From Schistocerca nitens (taxonomy: Eukaryota; Arthropoda; Insecta; Orthoptera; Acrididae), in the NCBI RefSeq assembly GCF_023898315.1, contig NC_064622.1, positions 172,442,178-172,506,177 of the forward strand: a DNA stretch of 64,000 nucleotides. Reading direction: 5' to 3'. Below, in pieces: positions 1-10,800 of the stretch (positions within the stretch are counted from its first letter, which is position 1; every line of letters starts with the position of its first letter). The position numbers and the translations under genes are program-made. Below the pieces are notes generated by a model. The model worked only from the letters and a program-made list of their open reading frames with translations. It was not told the origin of the DNA and did not search any database.

Positions 1-318
1 GCAGACCACGTACATTCCTCCATTATGCTCTGGAGAATATTCACGTGGACATCCATTGGTCTAGAGGAGCTCGTGCCAAGGAGTGTCGTACAGTGGCTGC
101 AGACCACGTACATCCCTCCATTATGCTCTGGAGAATATTCACGTGGACATCCATGGGTCTAGAGGAGCTCGTGCCAAGGAGTGTCGTACAGTGGCTGCAG
201 ACAACGTACATCCCTCCATTATGCTCTGGAGAATATTCACGTGGACATCCATGGGTCTAGAGGAGCTCGTGCCAAGGAGTGTCGTACAGTGGCTGCAGAC
301 CACGTACATCCCTCCATT
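1..318 (+). repeat. 98-bp tandem array, about 3.2 copies
   Basis: A 98-bp unit begins at positions 1, 99 and 197, with a partial fourth at 295. Copies differ by only one to three bases. The array starts at the window edge, so it may extend further left. The unit reads through the same protein segment as a Tc1-type transposase found at 32.9 kb (key residues TFTW..S.., then AK..RT..A..VH). It is therefore an amplified internal slice of a transposase gene and not an unrelated satellite. Confidence 0.9.
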
Positions 319-643
319 GCGTTGTAGTGGTTCGAGGAACACAGTGGCTAGTTCCACCTGCTGTGCTGCCCGCCCCCCCCCCCCCCCCACCCTCCTCCGA
401 AACGCGCCAGAACTGCATCTGATCGAACACACCTGAGATGTGATTGAACGTGGCGTCAGAGCTCATTGCCCCCTCCCCGAAATTTACGGCAATTAGATGA
501 TTTGTGTGTGCAGATGTGGTGCCAACTCCCCCACAGCCACCTACCAAGGCCTCATTGCTTCATTGCCACGACATGTCGCCGCTGTTATCCGTGTCAGAGG
601 TGGTGGCTATTAGGTAGGTAGTCTTAATGTTCAGGCTGATCGG
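1..643 (+). pseudogene. Tc1-like transposon remnant, 3' half, with internal amplification
   Basis: After the tandem array the plus strand continues with a broken version of the C-terminal catalytic region. A SPDLNPIEH-type motif (read here as ELHLIEHT), a CQLP-like step and the closing PRHVAAVIR.RGG are still recognisable. A run of 16 C at 373-388 interrupts the frame. The terminal inverted repeat is seen at about 621-643, ending in TGATCGG next to TATA. The family is the same as the elements at 32500-33583 (minus) and 45895-46115 (plus). No complete reading frame remains. The 5' half lies outside the window or is lost. Confidence 0.8.
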
Positions 644-864
644 TATATTACACTAGGATCATAAGATGCCAGTACAGGCTATACGAAAGAACAACATAGA
701 CACTCAGCAAAGATAAAAGGCAAGTCGTTCAACAAAGGAAATAGCTTACAATACGTCAGTTCGTCCAGTCTTGGAGTATTGTTGGTCTGTATGAGACACT
801 TACCAGTTGGGTCTCATTTAAGAGATTGGGAAGGTTCAAAGAAGAGCGGCAAGATTCGTTACTG

Positions 865-1247
865 TGTAACGTCCCCTTAGAAAAATTAATGAATTACTGT
901 GCTGATAAACATCTTATGTTATTTGATTTTCAAACAGCAGAGCAAAACTGAACGTACTCAGACATTCACTGAAGTGACACACAATATTTTTAGCGCAACG
1001 AAATCTGACTTTCAGTAATCCCTACAAAAGAATCGCCCTGACTAACAATAACCTATACCTTTCATGAAATCTTACCTCACAAAAATCTTCGTTACTCGAA
1101 CTACTGCAATACAGCGAGCGCCAATACTGCCAGCTAAATAAAAGATTCTAACTACTGAAGTCAGTAACTACTGATAGGCATAGTTAGCAAATGAATGATT
1201 TTGATAAAGAACAAACAATGTATTTATCTTAATAGTGTTCAACAGTC

Positions 1248-1321
<74 letters not shown>

Positions 1322-1597
1322 TTCATGACTCCAGTCTTACAAATTTACTGTCTCTGATGACCACACGTCCAGATCATCCGCTCTCAAAACTCCGCTATCT
1401 CTCTCCCCACGTCCACCACTGCTGGCGGCTCACCTCCAACTGCGCAATGATACGCACTGGTAACATCCAGCTGCCGAACACTACAATAGCAAACAACAAT
1501 GCAAACCAGCCACAGACTGCACACAGCACAGCCAGTGATTTTCATACAGAGCGCTACGTGGCGTTAACAATAAAAAAACCTAAACAGCCTACTTACA
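865..1597. mobile_element. Solo LTR-like element, copy 1
   Basis: The 733-bp element begins TGTAACG and ends CTTACA, giving the TG...CA termini of LTRs. ACTG flanks it on both sides (861-864 and 1598-1601). Removing it restores the LINE sequence around it. A second copy of about 615 bp lies at 52548-53162 with a different 4-bp flank (CTTT). There is no coding capacity. A solo LTR left by recombination of a Gypsy-type element fits best; a short nonautonomous DNA element is the alternative. Orientation is not certain. Confidence 0.7.
1251..1318. repeat. (AT)34 microsatellite inside the solo LTR
   Basis: There are 68 bases of uninterrupted AT. The corresponding site in the second LTR copy (about 52872-52880) has only about four AT units, so the expansion happened after this copy inserted. 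Confidence 0.95.
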
Positions 1598-2129
1598 ACT
1601 GGTACATTTAGGCATCGCAAAGGCGTTGCAAATCTCAAAGAAAGTTTGAAGTGGGACACACTTGCAGATAGACGGCGCACTAAACGGAAGGGGCTGTTCA
1701 CTTAATTCCAAAATGTAATTTTCAGCGAGGATGTAGAGCATATATTGTTACCACCAACTTTCAAATCGCTCAATGATCACCATTCAAAGATAAGGGAAAT
1801 TAGAGTTCGTACTGAGGCGTTCAGACAGTCGTTTTTCCCTCGCGCGATCCACGAGTGGAACAGAGGGGGGAATATGACTTTGGCACGAATTGTGCCCTAC
1901 GCCACACACTGCTTGGTGGCTAGCGGAGTATATATGTAGATGTAAAGGAAGAAATATATGTTATTTTCGTGGAACCCTGTTGGGTGTATTTAGAGAATTG
2001 TGTGTGCGACAGTTCTGTTGCCTACGTCATCACACATAGAAACCACGCGACGCAGATGACATACATTAGGACACTTATCGAGGCACACTCGATCAATGCA
2101 TCATTAAATTACACCGTCTAAGCGGCCTC

Positions 2130-3085
2130 TGTTTGTACCATGCAGAGCTGTGGGTGGTTAAGAAAGCACCGGAAGACCTGAGACATCTTGGTGGAGGAGA
2201 GCTATTCAGGAAATGTTCTCAGTGGTCAGGAGATGCCACACGGTCTAGGACCCTACCCACCTCCTGCACAGGCACAAGAAAGAGGTGGCTTTCTGCTGGG
2301 TCCACGGAAACTTGATAATCGAGCGGAATGAGGAAGCTGAAAGAGTACGCGAAGCAGCCTGCCAGGAAAACGACACAGTTCATCTTAACGTCCACTTTCG
2401 GGATACCGTGTCGTGAGTGACAAAAAGAATGTTGGCTGAGTGGGAAAGACAGTGACTGGAAGTGTCCAACCACACGCTGCGGTCGTTGGAACCATCTATA
2501 CGACCATGGCTCTCTTCCTTTTGATCTCCAAGAAGGCAGGAAGTGGTCTTTACGCGCCTTTTTATTGGAAACTAATGGCGCTTGTTTATCTATTGTGGCA
2601 TGAAGGTCCCTCGGAATGCAGTGTCTGCGGCATCAGACACACGGTGCACTATATTTCAACGTCGTGTGTTTCATGCGCTTATTAAATGTAAATCTTTGGT
2701 GTGCCAAGAGCTTAATATTAATTTTAAGCGATGACGAGACAATAGTAAGGAAATTGTTGACATTTTGTGTGGCGTCAGGTCTCCTGCTCATTTTAACTGG
2801 ACGACGGTTTTAATGTGTTTGTGAGTGGGTGGCTCATCACGTTATTTGCGCGATCAGTCACCAATCTTAATGCCACCCAGTATTTTCCTAATACCATTAA
2901 CATAAGACAGTGGCATGAATTGACGTACTGGTGATTGTATGGTAACTTTTTTGTGACTATAGTTATACAGCCTATGATTTTCATTTTAACAACAGTAACT
3001 GCTCATATCACAGTATCACTATCTTGAGTAAGAGGCGCTGAAGACCATGTTGCTTAGCGTCCAACAATTTTAAATCCTCCCCTCC
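2130..3085 (+). pseudogene. I-like LINE remnant: RNase H tail and C-terminus
   Basis: At about 2270-2350 the plus strand reads K.VAFCWVHG.L.I.RNEEAERVREAA. This matches the WVPGHxGIxGNExAD signature of the RNase H domain carried by I-clade LINEs. It is followed at 2440-2820 by the region that reads W...RRQEVVFTRLFIG in intact relatives. Several stops and frameshifts interrupt it. Near 3030-3070 the sequence GGCGCTGAAGACCATG...GCGTCCAAC resembles the short 3' UTR of such elements. The family is known to nick DNA and reverse-transcribe its own RNA; this copy cannot. Confidence 0.6.
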
Positions 3086-3497
3086 ATCTATATATTTCAC
3101 ACGATGTGGTTTATTAATTTAAAAAACAGTTACTGATATTTATAGAATAAAACATTTTTCCATTTAGAAATATAACTACTTGGATCGGCACCGACAAAGC
3201 TCAAATAATCCTCCTGATTGCGGAAGCTATTAAGGACACGACATAATCAGCTCCATATTTATATGTATTGAGAAAAGAAAATCAAATTTTATTTAAACCT
3301 CGTACAAATAATGTTAAAAGTGTGAATCCAAGTAATAGTTTTTATAATAAATACCATATGTATTTGACACGAACATGAGTGCAACATGGCAAAGTCTAAG
3401 AATAGCAACGTATGGGGAGATTTCTTTAACCTTAAGCAATATTGCAAAAGCATTCAGACCAGTAATGCTCCTTACGGACATTTAGCGTTATCAGTAT
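3086..3497. other. AT-rich flank, no gene seen
   Basis: AT-rich DNA with no recognisable repeat or coding frame. It ends in GTAT (3494-3497), the left copy of the target-site duplication of the Gypsy element. Confidence 0.6.
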
Positions 3498-4227
3498 TGC
3501 ATGGGGGCTTAATTAAATGTAATGAAAATAATTTTAATTTTTTTGCTTTAGTAGCTGTCTGTCCGATTACGAAGTCTCGTAACGGTTGGCCCTGACTATT
3601 ATTATTACGCAATCTGACTGCTTAGAACAATAACAAAGAATGAAATGGAAATTTTCATTAACACAGTTAATTAATTAAGCCCCCAGCAACTATAAAACCA
3701 ACGCAACAACAAGCACAAGAGTAACTGTTCTGTGTGTGGGAGTGTGACTCAACGTACGCATCTGGCACGGTTCTTCTTCAACAACACAACAATTTTTAAA
3801 TAACATTATACTGAATTAATTAAAGAAAATACAAATACCATAATTACTCAAGAGAACCACAATTACACTCTAATCCAAGAACACAAGCCAGATGCTTTGT
3901 TGACTGAACCTGTAATGACACATTATTTAAAACATGGAAATAATGAAAAATAAATCAAGTTTCGTTACCTTCATATATTGACCAAAATCACTCTCATAAT
4001 TACAATATATCTCCACACCGCCTCGCTATTACCACATCTGAACAAGAACCTTTCAGTATCACATCTCAGCAAGCACTCCCTACTAGCACATCTGAACACC
4101 AACTGACTACTACGAGTCCTGGACAAGCACTGACTACTACGACATCTCAATAATCACTCCCGTGGAGGCGGCGGAACAATGCTCTCTAGCGATCTCTGTC
4201 GCTGTGGCTCAGTGTAGCCACCTTTCA
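3498..4227 (-). repeat. 3' LTR of the Gypsy element
   Basis: 730 bp, matching 13888-14626. The only clear substitutions outside the left 55 bp are T/G near 4007, T/C near 4110 and G/T near 4170. The left-most 55 bp (sense U5 end) differ much more. Confidence 0.95.
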
Positions 4228-4231
4228 TATG

Positions 4232-4241
4232 CCCTTCCTCC
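4232..4241 (-). promoter_or_regulatory. Polypurine tract
   Basis: In sense orientation this reads GGAGGAAGGG and lies four bases from the 3' LTR. That is the expected place for priming plus-strand DNA synthesis. Confidence 0.75.
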
Positions 4242-4608
4242 ACGGCTAGAATTTGATGGTATTTTTGCCAGCATTGGTGGTGAAAATACCACCAAATTCG
4301 TCAAAAAATACAGACAAAAATAAAAGATAATATTAATACGTAAATATCATATAACTAGATAAAATTTTGGCTTTGCACTGACCTTTCAATAACCTAATAT
4401 ATAAAATACAGTAAGCAATACAAATTCTTTCATACATGTGACTTTACATAAGTTTACACAAGTATTATGTGGTTAAACAGTTCAATCAATAGCGTCAGCA
4501 ATGACGAATATGTGCAGGTAAGAGTCTCATAGCTTTTCACAAACAGTAATACACAAAAAATCAGTTTATACAAATATTCACATAAACGCTTTCCATAGCC
4601 CAAGAATA

Positions 4609-5115
4609 AGCAGTTGACAGTTCCAGCAGTAGCACCCAGCAATGGTCAACAGGTGCAAATACCAATAAGTAACATTTTTTCAATAGAAGCAGTCCATCAG
4701 TGGCACCCGCAATGTTGAGCAGGTGCAGACACCAACAAGTAACACCATTTCAGTAGAAGCAGTCCATTAGTGGCACCAGAAATGTTGATCAGGTGCACAC
4801 AGCAACAGGTGACTTCATTTCAGTAGAAGCAATCCATCAGTGGCACCCAGTAATGTTGAGTAGGTGCAGACACCAACAAGTAACACCATTTCAGTAGAAG
4901 CAGTCCATTAGTGGCACCAGCAATGTTGATCAGGTGCACACAGCAACAGGTGACTTCATTTCAGTAGAAGCAATCCATCAGTGGCACCCAGCAATGTTGA
5001 GCAGGTGCAGACATCAACAGGTGACATCTTTTCATTAGAAGCAGTCCATCAGTGGTACCCAGCAATGTTGAGCAGGTACACACAGCAACAAGTCACATTT
5101 CTCAGCAGAAGCAGT
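4609..5115. repeat. 70-71 bp tandem repeat, about 7 copies
   Basis: Units begin at about 4689, 4759, 4829, 4900, 4970, 5041 and 5111, with a more diverged copy from about 4609. Each contains a GTGGCACC...AATGTTGA.CAGGTGCA core and a TTCAGTAGAAGC spacer. Two alternating subtypes (AACACCATTT and GACTTCATTT) suggest that pairs of units were duplicated together. Confidence 0.9.
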
Positions 5116-5130
5116 TCCATAAAATACACT

Positions 5131-5330
5131 GTCACTGATCACACTGTTCATCAGAGTTTATAAGCAGAAATTAAACATGTCCTAGTGGCACCAATATTGT
5201 AGAAAAGGTACAAGTAACAGTCCATAATTTTTTTACAATCACTGATCACACAGTTCATCAGCAGAAATTAAACATATCCTTGTAGCACCAATCATGTAGA
5301 AAAGGTGCAAGTAACAGTCCATACTATTCA
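5131..5330. repeat. Diverged tandem pair, about 100 bp
   Basis: CACTGATCACAC.GTTCATCAG followed by GCAGAAATTAAACAT, a GGCACCAAT-type core and AAGGT.CAAGTAACAGTCCATA occurs twice. The GCACC and AGGTGCA elements recall the neighbouring 70-bp array, so this is probably an older expansion of the same material. Confidence 0.7.
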
Positions 5331-7883
5331 CCATAACTACTGAGACAGTTCAGTCATGAACAATAGTTTGAATGCACATACAATTTCTTTAACAAAATAT
5401 AATCAATGCTCTTACACTAAACATACAAATCATAATAAACACACAAATGATATCAGTTAATTGTCACATTAACTATTACAATACACAAATACCAGTAAAC
5501 CTATAACATTTATGGGTGTCAGTGCAAGCCACTACCAACAAATAAAATAATATTTAGGAGATAGGTGGGTAGGATTAGAAAAGGAAAACACACAAAACAC
5601 ATCCACTCATCTTTCATCCACATTAAGTACTACTGTGTAATTGAATAGTGTTAACTGTGTAAATGTAACTCTGTCCAAGATTTGATGTTCATCATGTGTA
5701 CCAAGTACTAGTGGCAGCAATGTATAACAGTCAATAATAGTTAAGTCAACGTCATAGTCATCATGTCAAGACCAATGTTTGCCAAGCCAGATCACATTGT
5801 ACTGTTGCTGAACAACTGTCAGTGAGCCAAGATATGCAAATACTTCCTCTCTTCAAAAGAAAAGTGTATACTGCTTATTGATTTAACAAAGTGTGTGTGT
5901 AGGCAATCTTCTTTCTACTTGGGTGTTCTAGTCTGCCATCTTTATCCTCCTTGTTCCATATGGACCAACAAAAAAAAAATATGCTCCTCATTTACTTTAC
6001 CTCTTATCCACCAAAACTCCAATAATCATCAACTTAATCTCAATACTTCACTAATACCTTTTCAATACGTCGATCATCAATATCATTTATCTTACCTTTT
6101 ATCCACGAAAACTCCAATAATCATCTACTTCACCTAATCTCAATACCTCAATAATACGTCGATACATATAAACCTCAGCACCAATATCATTTCACTTCCA
6201 TAACAACTCTTTCCTCTAGTCAGTCTCCTCGAACAAGTACAGACAAAATCCTAGTGCAACTTCAATTCATCTCCCATACAATCCGAAGACACAGTGTCCA
6301 CACACAACCTCTGTGTAATCCATCTGACCCAAATTTTCTACTCATTATAAATTATAAGATACATTTTGGTTCCTTGTCCATCATTAAATAAAAGAAATGC
6401 ATACATGACCTCTAACAGACTTCAGTTCGATTAACTCTCAGTAATTAAGTACGATTACGGAGTGTGAATGATCATCATATTTCACAGTGTGTACACCACT
6501 TCAAGAATCATAGCAGAAGCAAACATGTGGAGTATTTTTGTGTCAAGTGTCACTTCCTATTTCAATTGCTCACGAAAAATGCAGTGTAATGACTGTCAAT
6601 AGTCTATACCTAGTTTCGGTATGTCATGTCGTTAGCTTCCTTCCTAGTAGCATAAATTTATACAGCTTCCATAAAACCTCAGCTCATGTGACTTCTATGA
6701 CTTTCTTGTACTAATGTCGTTCGTCGAATTATAGCAGTTCAGTTTCTTATCTTAAAATATAAAGCACTGAGCGTAAGCAAAACATCCAATAGCAAGTAAA
6801 TATACCAGTAGAGAACAGAATGTCAACAAGTGGATGCAGCACAATCCCTATAACGAGGCTCTGCCAAGCGAACAATCTATAATTAATACCACAGTGTAAC
6901 CCAAACTCTATGTTCGTACACAGTATATCAGCATTTCTATATACTAAATTGAAGAGTAGTTATGACAACAAACAGAAATGTGTAAATATGCAATCCATAC
7001 GCACAGCAGCAAACATGCCTTACACAATAAACAGGTCATTAGCATCACATCGACATAAGCAAATAAATCTTCATATGCAATCTTAATAAGTAAACATGAA
7101 GGCGCAAGCAGATAAATCACAAAGTATAACTTACATATCTAACCACATCAGCACAATTAATCAGATGACAATTATAATTTAAATAACTAAGCACAGCAGG
7201 CACATAATAAAAAATATGACATCAGTGAAAAAGCATAGCAGCCAAGCGATGCATAATATATACAAATAACAACCCTGTTCATTAATTAATCATTGTCAAA
7301 ATCAGTTAATATGCGTAAGCACGTCGCTTCACTAGTAAATTCATAGAACATGAAATTAGCACAAAGTATGAATCACATAATCGCAAGCAGCAAATTACGT
7401 CTGAAGTACGTACCTAAGTGGAATTATGTTACCTGAAAAATAAACTCAATTAACCGTTACCTTTTTTTGTTTATTACTTTCTTCTTCGAAATGACCTTCT
7501 TCCTGAAAATTTTCTCCAAAGCAAGTCGTCTTAACGTCGGACACGCACAGAATTTACCTGAAGGTCTTAAATACTTTATACAACCGTATCCTGAAAAATA
7601 CTGAACGTTAATAACATAATTTTTGAAGTCATTATAGCTTTATACTGAATTTAGTCGGAGAAATTAGACTGTGTATTTGTTTACGTCTGTCAGTGCATTC
7701 GCACTGAGCGCTCGATCAGCTGTAGGCGCGTGACGTAGGAAGGGATTGTTTGCGGTTAACGACTGCCTTGTGCGGCGCGCCGACTTGACTGTTGCTTTGA
7801 GTATGTGCCGCCGCCAAAACACAGCGCGGTATCCTTGTACTCTCTTCGTGTTTACCTGTAGCTGTTGGTTTCTCAAAAGTATG

Positions 7884-10800
7884 TCATTCCACAAAAATTT
7901 TAACGTTCGATATATGATGTATTCCCTTAGAGCGCCGAGATTTAAGAGTTTCTACTTCAACAGTGTTATCATGAATAATTTTGCGAACTCTATACGGACC
8001 GTTATAAAGCAGAAAAAATTTGCGACACAATCCCTTTCCTTTGTGAGACAAACGATGAGACTTAAGTAATACCTTCTGACCAACTGACAAAGTTTTTAAA
8101 CGACCAGGACGTTTAGCTGATTTCTCTCTTCTTGCAGCCGCAGACGCAATATTTCGTAGGGCCAGGTTGACAACTTCAGAATGCCGCAGTTTTCGTGAAG
8201 GCGGAAAAGGAACGATTTCAGAAATGCGATTTGTCGGTGCTTTATTTTTTAATATCAGTGTAGGCGGTAAAGAAGTTGAATCATTAGGGAGTTCATTCAG
8301 AATATTTTGAAAAATATGAAGATACTGATCCCACGTTCTGTGATTCTGATGACAATAAAGACGACACAATTTATTGATTTCCTTCATCAATCTCTCTGAA
8401 GCATTAGATTGAGGGTGAAAAAGTGAAATGAAAATTGGTTTAATTTTACGACGCCGTAGAGTACGAAGCCAAATTTTAGAGCGAAACTGTGATCCATTAT
8501 CTGATATAACCTTATCAACATGACTAACTTCCTTAAGAAAATGTTTGATGAAAGCATTAGATACTGAACGAGCTGTTGCTTTGCGTAAAGGTGTAAAACA
8601 CACATATTTTGATGTTAATTCCACTGCTACGAAAATATACGCAAAACCATTAGTAGAACGAACCACTGGACCGAACAAATCGACTGCAGCCATCTCCTTT
8701 AATTTCGCTGGAATGATAGGAAACAACGGTGCTCTGTGAGAAACTGTTGGCGGCTTAGCCTTTTGACATAATTTGCATTTGGCAAGAACAGATCGAATAC
8801 GTTTTTCCATATTACTGAAGTAGCAATTTTCTCGTAATTTATGAAAGCATTTTCTGGGACCAAAGTGCGCATAACTGAAATGTGTGTACCAAATCAATTT
8901 ATTGACCCACTCATCAGGAATACAAACTAACCAAACAGAGTTGTCGACCGATTTTCGTTTGAAAAGAATATCATTGCGAACTAAATAATACTGTCTGATC
9001 GCTACGCTTTCCTTTCTCCTCCACTTCTCCTTAATGTCCTTCCAGATTGGATCCTTATTTTGCTCCTTAGCGATGTCCTGGAGCGAAGACGAAATAAAGT
9101 TCTCAAACGCAACACCTTGAATATACATCAAACAATAATGGTTTTCTTTGCCGTCCTCTTCGGCACTTTGTTTCAAACCCATAGGTGCACGTGATAAAGC
9201 ATCAGCAACAATATTTGAAGATCCCTGTATGTAAACAATACTAAAATCAAATTCCTGTAGGTACAACGCCCATCGTGACAATCTGCCATGAGTTAATTTT
9301 GTCGCCATAAGAAATTCCAGAGCTCGATGATCGGTGTAAACCTTAGTATGTCTGCCAAACAAAAATGTGCGAAATTTTGTGAAGGCCCATACAACAGCCA
9401 AAGCTTCAAGTTCCGTAATCGAATAATTCTTCTCTGATTTAGAGAGAACACGGCTTCCAAAGGCAACAGTTTTCTGTACTACAACGCCGTTTTCTTCTAT
9501 CTCTTGAAATAAATGTGCACCTAGGCCTTTGTATGATGAGTCCGTCGCCAAACAAAAATCTTTAGATAAATCCGGATGTGAAAGAAGTGGGGCAGCAACT
9601 AAAGCATCACGAAGTTGTTCAAATTCTGACTGAGCTTCCTCATCCCAACACCAATTAGAATTTTTTCCAGATAATTCACATAAACGAGGTGTGGCCAAAT
9701 TGTCCAATCTAACAAAGCGTCTAAGAAAATTACAGACACCAAGGAAACTACGAACATCACGTTTTGTGGTAGGAACAGCATAATTATGAATAGCGTCTAG
9801 TTTCTCTGGATCAGGGAGAATACCTTCTGTAGAAATAATGTGACCGAGAAGTTTCACCTGTGAACGACCAAATTCAGATTTTTCCAAGTTCACTGTCATG
9901 CCAACTCGTGCAAAAATACGTAATAATGAATCCAAAATTTTGTTGTGCTCACTCCAAGAACGTTTAGCAATAAGAATGTCGTCAACATAAGAAGTAATAT
10001 TGTCACGAAGATAAACAGGTAAAATTTCATTTAAGCTACGAATGAATGCTGCTGAAGATACAGTAAGTCGAAACGGTAATTTCCGAAACTGGTAACAGTT
10101 ACCAAAGGCTAAAAAAGCAGTATATTTTCTACAATCAGGGTGGAGTTCTATTTGCCAAAAACTTGCGCGCATATCAATCGTGGATAAAACTTTAATTCCA
10201 TGGAAATGTTGAAGAAGTTCATCTAAATTTTGTGGACGGTCAGTTTCAGGAATAATAATATTATTTATCTGTCTGGAATCCAGAACCAAACGAATTGACC
10301 CATCCTTTTTAAGAACAACGTGTAATGGGCTGGTATAAGGACTGACTGCTGGCTCAACAATGCCCTGATCTAACATGTATTGAAGTTCATTCTTAACCTT
10401 GTCTCTGTAAGCCAAAGGAATAGCGTACGTTTTCCCGCGAAATGGTGTGTGTTCTTTTACTTTAAATAAATATTGTAAGCCTTGTATAGTTCCTGTGTGA
10501 TGACTAAACACTGTAGCATGTGAAGTCAAAATATGGTGCAGCTCTTCTCTTGCAACGTCATCTGGCACTTCAGCTTTCTTAACCTTTTCATTAATTAATT
10601 CTTCGCTATTAATTACATCATCCATCGCGTCCCTGTATCTATTGTCATTGTCATGAATAAACACACTGTCGTCATAATGCTCAACAAAAGCATCAGAAGT
10701 AAGAAACCTTAAACATTTTGTATCTGATTCAGATCTTGCTAAACACTCGAAAAATTTCAAACATTTCAGCATTCCGGCAACAGTCAAATTCACACTTCCT

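Larger units (their letters stand above)
650..1945 (+). pseudogene. Non-LTR retrotransposon 3' end (GTAGAT-tailed family), split by a solo LTR
   Basis: The 650-860 segment encodes the C-terminal part of a LINE reverse transcriptase: LEY..V.DTYQLG, then V.RRAARFVT. The reading resumes at 1602 after the inserted LTR and runs through SLKWDTLADRR and FFPRAIHEWNR to a short stop. It ends in a TGTAGATGTA tail at about 1934-1945. The same family occurs on the minus strand at 47965-49130 and on the plus strand at 60430-62066. I place it in the CR1/Jockey group by general resemblance. It is 5' truncated and degenerate, so inactive. Confidence 0.75.
4228..7883 (-). other. Long noncoding 3' region of the Gypsy element
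   Basis: 3.65 kb lie between the pol stop and the 3' LTR. All frames are closed by frequent stops and there is no signal peptide, membrane anchor or furin-like site that would suggest an envelope gene. The region is AT-rich and holds two tandem arrays (see separate entries). An untranslated region this long is unusual. It may be an acquired sequence, or a lost env region whose coding sense has decayed. Confidence 0.7.

Noticed and set aside
1..318. Centromeric or other satellite
   Set aside because: The unit is transposase-derived and only about three copies are visible.
1195..1611. 138-residue frame with a long Tyr-Ile repeat
   Set aside because: It is the (AT)34 microsatellite plus solo-LTR sequence; the sister copy has no such frame.
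4609..5115. CRISPR-like array
   Set aside because: Units are contiguous 70-mers without unique spacers, and the DNA is eukaryotic.
7664..7894. Small frame just after pol as an env or accessory gene
   Set aside because: It lacks an ATG at its apparent start, has no signal peptide or membrane segment, and overlaps the pol end only by chance.
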